Positions 63,727-64,000 of a DNA stretch of 64,000 nucleotides are shown piece by piece (the stretch's first letter is position 1; the number at the start of each line of letters is the position of its first letter). The position numbers were made by a program, and so were the translations under genes. The stretch spans positions 248,001-312,000 of the forward strand of contig JANQPO010000021.1 of assembly GCA_028289445.1 (NCBI GenBank), read 5' to 3'. This stretch comes from Tepidamorphaceae bacterium. GTDB lineage: Bacteria; Pseudomonadota; Alphaproteobacteria; Rhizobiales; JAKSCL01. The notes beneath the pieces were generated by a model. That model did no database searches, was not told where the DNA came from, and saw only the letters and a list, made by a program, of their open reading frames with translations.

Positions 63727-64000
63727 ATGCGCTCGGCCAAGGCACGGCGCAGATTACCGCCGGCTTCGTCCAACAGCGCTCGCGCCTGGTCTTTGTCCGA
63801 ACCAAGCGCCATTAGGGTCGCCACTTTGATCTCGCCGTCGGCGGATTTCAGGGCTTCGGCTGCGACGGATGTGTCGCAATCGGCGATGCGGGACACGATC
63901 TCAGCCCCGCGACGTTCCAGCTTGGCGTTGGCCAGCTGCATGTTGACCATCATGCCGCCATAGACCCGGCCGAGGCGGATCATCATGCCGCTTGAGATCA
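63723..64000 (-). CDS. murQ: N-acetylmuramic acid 6-phosphate etherase (MurQ), partial
   Basis: Only the C-terminal end is inside the window; the gene continues past 64000 on the minus strand. The visible residues ISSGMMIRLGRVYGGMMVNMQLANAKL match the conserved MurQ region, followed by the C-terminal helical domain with CDTSVAAEALKSADGEIKVATLMAL and a final LLDEAGGNLRRALAERM. MurQ cleaves the lactyl ether of MurNAc-6-phosphate to give GlcNAc-6-phosphate and D-lactate, the step after AnmK. Its 3' end overlaps the GntR gene by 4 bases. Confidence 0.93.
   Translation of the reverse strand, partial: ISSGMMIRLGRVYGGMMVNMQLANAKLERRGAEIVSRIADCDTSVAAEALKSADGEIKVATLMALGSDKDQARALLDEAGGNLRRALAERM

Overview
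The window looks like a chromosomal segment of a GC-rich alphaproteobacterium. The supporting signs are an alphaproteobacterial-type initiator tRNA with a C1:A72 mismatch, a Cpa/Tad pilus locus with CtrA-like boxes, a lipid-A-disaccharide synthase N-terminal-like protein, and a DUF3775 protein. I cannot name the genus. There is no prophage, CRISPR array or intact insertion sequence.

Layout. (1) 1-836: no recognisable gene. (2) 837-18556: a catabolic island with two complete uptake systems, a Dpp/Opp-type ABC transporter and a TctABC tripartite carboxylate transporter with a second, orphan TctC. With them are an SDR dehydrogenase, an aldehyde dehydrogenase, an RraA/HMG-aldolase-like protein, two D-2-hydroxyacid dehydrogenases, a mandelate-racemase-type enolase-superfamily enzyme, a lactonase-like beta-propeller and an FCD-type GntR regulator. 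Similar TGRTATCTYAG sequences lie in several of its promoter regions, suggesting one regulon for an unidentified sugar acid or lactone. (3) 18859-26587: initiator tRNA-Met, a LAB_N/GT2/GT39 envelope-glycosylation group, a PQQ-type sugar dehydrogenase, small conserved proteins and a predicted Tat-exported lipoprotein L,D-transpeptidase. (4) 26799-32201: a terminal oxidase operon (subunits II, I, two III-like proteins, IV) bracketed by two DUF2189 membrane proteins. (5) 32622-42365: a Flp/Tad pilus locus. (6) 42488-45195: a leucyl aminopeptidase, a MarR-like regulator and an NlpC/P60 hydrolase. (7) 45552-56006: cobalamin corrin-ring genes of the oxygen-independent, early-cobalt type (CbiX, CbiC, CbiET, CbiL, CbiGH fusion, CbiF, CbiJ, CbiD, SUMT, CbiA), covering uroporphyrinogen III to cob(II)yrinate a,c-diamide except the precorrin-2 oxidation step. 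(8) 56251-64000: a likely muropeptide or anhydro-MurNAc recovery locus: a second Dpp-type ABC transporter, AnmK, a UTRA-type GntR regulator and the 3' part of murQ, which runs off the window.

The three regions most worth follow-up are the catabolic island with its shared promoter motif, the peptidoglycan-sugar locus, and a dispersed MITE-like repeat. Two near-full copies of that repeat lie in opposite orientation on either side of the peptidoglycan-sugar transporter block, and a third, internally deleted copy precedes the cobalamin genes.
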